Source: Thermocrispum municipale DSM 44069 (GTDB lineage Bacteria; Actinomycetota; Actinomycetes; Mycobacteriales; Pseudonocardiaceae). Taken from it: a stretch of DNA of 64,000 bases. Each line of letters begins with the position of its first letter. The stretch's first letter is position 1. The position numbers and the translations under genes were made by a program. The notes below the pieces were generated by a model. The model did no database searches, was not told the origin of the DNA, and worked only from the letters and a program-made list of their open reading frames with translations. Of this stretch, positions 60,052-64,000 are shown one piece after another. The stretch spans positions 124,001 through 188,000 of the forward strand of contig NZ_ATYT01000007.1 of the NCBI RefSeq assembly GCF_000427825.1, given 5' to 3'.

Positions 60052-61215
60052 TCACTGAGCCAACGTCTCCTTGCCGTCCTGCCACTGGACCAGTGCGCCG
60101 TCGACGCGGGCGTCGTTGCCCTCGAAGGTCAGGCCGCCCATGGCACCGGTGAAGCCTTCCTTCGCCACTTGGGCCAGGCCCTTGCGAATGCCTTCCCGGG
60201 ACGAGTCACCGGAGGCCTTGATGGCGCGCGCGATGAACCACATCGCGTCGTAGCCGTCGGCGGCGTACGGGTCCGGGTCCTTGTCGAACTTCGCGCGGAA
60301 CGCCTTGGTGAACGCCTGCGACGACTCGCCGTCCATCGCGGTGGAGAACGGCACCGGGTAGACCAGCCCGTTGGCGTTGGCGCCCGCGGCCTCGATGTTG
60401 CCCGCCGCCTGGACCGACGTGGCCACGATCTGGTTGTCGTAGCCGGCTTCCTTGAGCTGACGCAACGCGGTCACCGACTGCGGCGCGATGAGCAGCATGA
60501 CCAGCGCGTCCGGGTTCTTCTTCGCGATCTGCTGCGACTGCCCGGCGAAGTCCTGCGTGGTCATCTGCACCGGCAGCGACTGCACGATGTCGATGCCCCG
60601 CTCCTTGGCCATCTTCGGCACGCCCTTCTCCCCGAGCAGCGAGAAGGTCGGGAACGTGGCGTTGTACAGCACCGAGATGGTCTTGGCGCCCTTGTCCTTC
60701 AGGTACTCCAGCACCTGCTCGTAGTAGGACTCCATCGGCGGGGTGACGCGGAACGTGTAGTCGTTGATCACCACGCCTTCCCCGCCTGCCTGGGTGAACA
60801 CGGTCGGCACCTTCTGCCTGCCCACCAGCGGGGCGACGGTCGCCGCCTGCTGTGTGGCGGCCGGGCCGATGATGGCGTCGACGTCCCGGTCGCCCATCGC
60901 CTTGTTCATCTCGCTCGACGCGCGCTCGATCTCCCCCGCGGTGTCCAGCTTCTGCAGCTCGATCTTGACGCCGTCACCGAGGAAGCCCTGTTTCTCGATC
61001 TCCTCGATCGCCAGCTCGGCACCTTCCGACGCGCCGAGACCCGCGTAGGCGATGGGGCCGGTCTGGTCCTGCACCTGGGCGATCTTGATGGTCTTCTCGA
61101 TGCCACCGCCCCCGCTGTCCCCCGCGGCGCCACCGCCGCAGGCCACGGTCGCCAGGACCGCGGAGACGGCCAGCCCTGCCAGCAGCGTCCTGCGCTTGCG
61201 CGCTGCACCACCCAT
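60052..61215 (-). CDS. livK: ABC importer substrate-binding lipoprotein (LivK-like)
   Basis: A 387-residue periplasmic-binding-protein type I lipoprotein. A basic start and hydrophobic stretch end in the lipobox LATVAC, giving a lipidated Cys26, followed by a Gly/Ser linker. IKIAQVQDQTGPIAYAG, DAIIGPAATQQAATVAP and YAADGYDAMWFIARAI are family blocks. It captures the imported solute outside the membrane. GGAGGAG precedes ATG 61215. The ligand cannot be read from sequence; the surrounding ligases and oxidases suggest a carboxylic acid. Confidence 0.93.
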   Translation of the reverse strand: MGGAARKRRTLLAGLAVSAVLATVACGGGAAGDSGGGGIEKTIKIAQVQDQTGPIAYAGLGASEGAELAIEEIEKQGFLGDGVKIELQKLDTAGEIERASSEMNKAMGDRDVDAIIGPAATQQAATVAPLVGRQKVPTVFTQAGGEGVVINDYTFRVTPPMESYYEQVLEYLKDKGAKTISVLYNATFPTFSLLGEKGVPKMAKERGIDIVQSLPVQMTTQDFAGQSQQIAKKNPDALVMLLIAPQSVTALRQLKEAGYDNQIVATSVQAAGNIEAAGANANGLVYPVPFSTAMDGESSQAFTKAFRAKFDKDPDPYAADGYDAMWFIARAIKASGDSSREGIRKGLAQVAKEGFTGAMGGLTFEGNDARVDGALVQWQDGKETLAQ

Positions 61216-61269
61216 AGCTCCTCCAGTTGTTCGTTTGTGCAGGTCCAGCCGCTTCGAGCGGTGGACGGG

Positions 61270-63006
61270 TCAAGAAACGGGTTGGCCGGCGAGCTCATGG
61301 CCGATGAGGTAGGCCAGCGTGAGTCCGCGACCGAGCGCGATACCCGAGTTGTAGGCGGTGCCGGTGGTGGTCAGTGCCGCCACCGAGCCCGCGGCGTAGA
61401 GGCCGGGAATCGGACGGCCCGCCCCGTCGAGCACGCGCCCGTCGCCGTCGATGCGGACACCGGACGTGCCGATGCCGGTGCCGACGAACCGCAGCCGGAT
61501 GCCGTGGAACGGAGGCTGGACGATCGGCCCCAGCACCGGGCTGGGCTTGTTCTCCGGGTCGCCGGCGAACTTGTTGACGTAGTCCACCGTGCCGCGGCCG
61601 AAATCGGGGTCCTCACCACGCGCCGCGAAGTGGCTGAACCGTTCGGCCGTGCGGGCCAGCTGCTCGCCGTCGATGCCGAGCCGCGCGCCGAGCTCTTCGA
61701 GGGTGTCCGCCGACTCCACCCAGCCCTCGGGGTACTCGCCGCCCGGCGGGGTGGCTGCCAGACCGTACTTCCTGCGGTGCTGGTCGTCCCAGATCAGGAA
61801 GAACGGCAAGTGCTTGTCGTCCGGGTCGAGCGTGCGGCGGCAGATGTCGACCCAGTACGAGTCGTTGCAGTACCGCCTGCCGTGCCGGTCGACGATCATC
61901 GAGTGCGGCATCGCGTACTCGGGCCCGTAGCCGAAGCCGGTGCCCACCTGCGAGCGCCAGCCGGGCAGGATCGGCGTGGCGTTCGCCGGGATCCGGGCCA
62001 GCTGGCCGCCGACCTGCCTGGCCAGTTTGATGCCGTCACCCCGCAGTGACTCGGGAGCCACCGAGCCCCAGTCGTCCTCGCTGAGCCCGAGCACTTCGTG
62101 CACCAGCTCGGGGTCCCAGTCGTACGTACTGGTGGCGAGCACCACCGGACCCCGCAGTTCGACCACACCGTCCGGGGTCTGCGCCTTGAGACCGACGACT
62201 TCGCCGTTGTCCTGGATCAGTTCGGTAACCCGGTGCTCGGTGCGAATGTCGATCAGCTCGTGACCGGCGGCGCGGCCGAGGAAGCCGGCCACCACACCGG
62301 TGCCGTAGGTGAGCGGGTCGTCGTCCGAGCCCCGCTCGAACTCGGTGCCGTCGGTCAGGCCGAACGCAGGCAGGCCGGCGTGCGACTGCTTGGTCGCGGA
62401 CTTCTCCTCGCCCGAGTCGTCGACGTAAGTGGCCCGGCGTCCCTTCTCCAGCAGTTCACGGTAGGTCTTGCCCACCGGGAAGTAGGGGCTGTAGCGGAGC
62501 TTGGCCCGCCACGGACCGAGCACCGAGCCGTCGATGACTTCATTGGTCAGGTAGCGGCCTTCTGGCAGGGCTCCTTTGGCCTCGTTGTGGTAGTCGGCCA
62601 GGCCGGGGATCACCGTCCAGCGGACGGCACCGTTGTCCTCGAAGTACTTCATCGCCCGCGGCGAGGTGTCGATCCAGCGCAGCAGCGCGTCTTCGTCGAG
62701 GACCTCCGGTGCCAGGTGCGAGGCGACGTCCCGGATGTAGGTCTCGGTCAGTTCCTTGGAGTCACCGGTGATCCCCTCGCGGACGGCGACGTGGTTGGCC
62801 CCGCACCACACCTGGCCCCCGGAGTACGCCGCGGCGCCCCCGACCAGCTCGGCGGCCTCCAGGACGATGGCGCGCCGCGCGTTGAGTGCGCACGTCAAGG
62901 CGGTGGAGAGGCCGGACAGCCCAGCACCGACGACCAGGACCGGCGGCCAGTCCGCCGCGTCCCCACCCGAGGTGGTGCCACCGTGCTCGAGGGGCTTGTC
63001 CGCCAT
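61270..63006 (-). CDS. FAD-dependent oxidoreductase, KstD / fumarate-reductase-like
   Basis: A 578-residue FAD enzyme related to 3-ketosteroid 1-dehydrogenases and flavocytochrome c. VLVVGAGLSGLSTALTCALN is the FAD motif, LVGGAAAYSGGQVWCGANHV the second block, and GLYAAGSVAALTTTGTAYNSGIALGRG the C-terminal FAD region (in parts). The Tyr-x3-Gly pattern of KstD (YPGPG) reads YNSGI, so a true steroid substrate is uncertain. GGGAGAG precedes ATG 63006. It lies 54 bases upstream of livK, at the head of the importer operon. Confidence 0.85.
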   Translation of the reverse strand: MADKPLEHGGTTSGGDAADWPPVLVVGAGLSGLSTALTCALNARRAIVLEAAELVGGAAAYSGGQVWCGANHVAVREGITGDSKELTETYIRDVASHLAPEVLDEDALLRWIDTSPRAMKYFEDNGAVRWTVIPGLADYHNEAKGALPEGRYLTNEVIDGSVLGPWRAKLRYSPYFPVGKTYRELLEKGRRATYVDDSGEEKSATKQSHAGLPAFGLTDGTEFERGSDDDPLTYGTGVVAGFLGRAAGHELIDIRTEHRVTELIQDNGEVVGLKAQTPDGVVELRGPVVLATSTYDWDPELVHEVLGLSEDDWGSVAPESLRGDGIKLARQVGGQLARIPANATPILPGWRSQVGTGFGYGPEYAMPHSMIVDRHGRRYCNDSYWVDICRRTLDPDDKHLPFFLIWDDQHRRKYGLAATPPGGEYPEGWVESADTLEELGARLGIDGEQLARTAERFSHFAARGEDPDFGRGTVDYVNKFAGDPENKPSPVLGPIVQPPFHGIRLRFVGTGIGTSGVRIDGDGRVLDGAGRPIPGLYAAGSVAALTTTGTAYNSGIALGRGLTLAYLIGHELAGQPVS

Positions 63007-63079
63007 GCTCACTCTCCCTTGAGGGCCCATGGTCCACATCACACTGTCGAATGAAGAGTGAATATGATGATCAGCGTTG

Positions 63080-63085
63080 TGTCAA
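63080..63085 (-). promoter_or_regulatory. Candidate -35 for the KstD-like gene
   Basis: TTGACA on the minus strand about 75 bases upstream of ATG 63006, with AT-rich TATTCA about 15 bases further. The -10 is not certain. It may drive the whole importer operon. Confidence 0.4.
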
Positions 63086-63125
63086 TATCTCTGCGCATCA
63101 TTCGTGCCGTTGCCTGACAGCACGA

Positions 63126-63150
63126 GGGCCCGGAGGCGGCCTCCGGGCCC
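63126..63150 (-). terminator. Hairpin downstream of the aldehyde dehydrogenase
   Basis: GGGCCCGGAGG and CCTCCGGGCCC pair perfectly over 11 bp around CGG, about 70 bases beyond the ALDH stop and upstream of the next promoter. Confidence 0.75.
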
Positions 63151-63219
63151 TGCGCGCTCGCTGCGGCACTACTCGACGGCAGGCGCGCGACATCACCAAT
63201 CGCCGCGCGGCCCGGCGAA

Positions 63220-64000
63220 TCAGCGCATGATGAGCTTGGTCTCGAGGAAGGCGCCGAGTCCTTCCACATTGCCCTCACGCCCGAGTCCGGACTGCTTGTA
63301 GCCGCCGAACGGCTGGGTGACACACATGTCCCACGTGTTCACACCGATCTGTCCGGTCCGGATCCGGCGGGCGATCTGCTCGGCAGTCTGGTTGTCCGCC
63401 GCGTAGACCGCGCCGGACAGTCCGTACTCGGTCGAGTTCGCGATCTCGATGGCTTCCTCGATGTCGTCGTAGGGCATCACCACAACAACCGGGCCGAAGA
63501 TCTCCTCCTGGGCGATCCGCATGTCGGGCGTGACGTCGGCGAAGATCGTCGGCTCGACGTAGCAACCGTCCTCCAGGCCCTCAGGCACCCCGCCACCGAT
63601 CACCAGCCGGGCGCCTTCCTCCTTGCCGATCCGGATGTACTCGAGCACCCGCTCCTGCTGCCGTTTCGCCGCCAGCGGGCCGATCGTGGTGCCTTCCTCG
63701 CGCGGATCACCGACCACCAAGCCGCGATACGCCTCCGCGAGGGCTTCGGTGACCTCGTCCTGCCGTGAGCGGGGAACGAGGATGCGGGTGAGCGCGGCGC
63801 ACACCTGACCGGAGTTGGCCACCCCGGCGAAGACCAGTGTCGGCAGCACGTTCTCCAGCGGGACGTCGTCGGTGATGATCGCGGCCGACTTACCGCCCAG
63901 CTCGAGGCTGACCCGGCCGATGCGGTCGGCGACGGCGGCCATGATCTTGCGGCCCGCCGCGGTCGAGCCGGTGAACGACACCTTGTCCACGTCACGATGC
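63220..64000 (-). CDS. Aldehyde dehydrogenase, C-terminal part
   Basis: About 260 C-terminal residues of an NAD(P)-dependent aldehyde dehydrogenase; the frame continues past the right edge (HRDVDKVSFTGSTAAGR is readable at the edge). VSLELGGKSAAIIT holds the general-base Glu, FAGVANSGQVCAALTRIL the catalytic Cys and PFGGYKQSGLGREGN the end signature. It oxidises an aldehyde to an acid and probably belongs to the same catabolic locus, for example after the alcohol dehydrogenase. Different from the ALDH at 25329-26807. Confidence 0.92.
   Translation of the reverse strand, partial: HRDVDKVSFTGSTAAGRKIMAAVADRIGRVSLELGGKSAAIITDDVPLENVLPTLVFAGVANSGQVCAALTRILVPRSRQDEVTEALAEAYRGLVVGDPREEGTTIGPLAAKRQQERVLEYIRIGKEEGARLVIGGGVPEGLEDGCYVEPTIFADVTPDMRIAQEEIFGPVVVVMPYDDIEEAIEIANSTEYGLSGAVYAADNQTAEQIARRIRTGQIGVNTWDMCVTQPFGGYKQSGLGREGNVEGLGAFLETKLIMR

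Noticed and set aside
1-64000. CRISPR arrays, insertion sequences, rRNA genes
   Set aside because: No regularly spaced repeats, transposase-like frames, terminal inverted repeats with target duplications, or rRNA sequence were seen.

Overview
The window is high-GC DNA, densely coded on both strands, with many GTG/TTG starts, four-base stop/start overlaps and several starts that look leaderless. A mycothiol-type maleylpyruvate isomerase, two enzymes of mycofactocin-linked families, a DosR-like regulator and an AlkB/rubredoxin operon all point to an actinomycete. A Pseudonocardiales-type genome (Amycolatopsis/Saccharopolyspora-like) is my guess; the sequence does not prove a genus.

Region 1 (1-5.8 kb) is house-keeping: a partial ProA-like dehydrogenase, then cobalamin nucleotide-loop assembly (cobQ divergent from cobU-cobT-cobS), then an MpaB/latex-clearing-type oxygenase. 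Region 2 (5.9-8.2 kb) is an ABC-2 efflux pair with an XRE regulator. Region 3 (8.1-11.6 kb) is an alkane hydroxylase operon, alkB-rubredoxin-rubredoxin reductase, followed by a TetR gene; alkB and tetR share a near-identical 30-bp operator. Region 4 (11.7-25.3 kb) holds mixed metabolic and regulatory genes: MarR with a divergent quinone reductase, an alcohol dehydrogenase, a 952-residue FAD/Fe-S oxidase, a Tat-exported PhoD-type phosphatase, an acyl-CoA synthetase, a NarL-type response regulator, a bare ANTAR protein, a cation diffusion facilitator with its operator inside the promoter spacer, tRNA-Arg(CCG) and an AraC regulator.

Region 5 (25.3-32.8 kb) combines an aldehyde dehydrogenase, two flavin reductases and a flavin-dependent monooxygenase on the minus strand with a divergent gentisate operon (gentisate dioxygenase, fumarylpyruvate hydrolase, mycothiol-dependent maleylpyruvate isomerase, IclR regulator) that would yield fumarate and pyruvate.

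Region 6 (32.9-64 kb) is a large catabolic locus. It encodes oxidation (P450, mycofactocin-type SDR, NDMA-type alcohol dehydrogenase, Baeyer-Villiger monooxygenase plus esterase, a KstD-like FAD enzyme, an aldehyde dehydrogenase), CoA activation (one class III CoA transferase, two acyl-CoA ligases), beta-oxidation-type steps (two acyl-CoA dehydrogenases, three crotonases including one like BadI/MenB, SDRs, a thiolase, a CoA-ester lyase) and uptake (a complete Liv-type ABC importer). A GntR/FadR regulator sits inside it, and a short AT-rich motif recurs upstream of several of its operons. My reading is degradation of an alicyclic or terpenoid-like ketone or acid by oxygenation, CoA activation and ring cleavage; the substrate is not identifiable from sequence. 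One hydrolase in this region carries an apparent one-base frameshift. I see no insertion sequence, prophage or CRISPR array.
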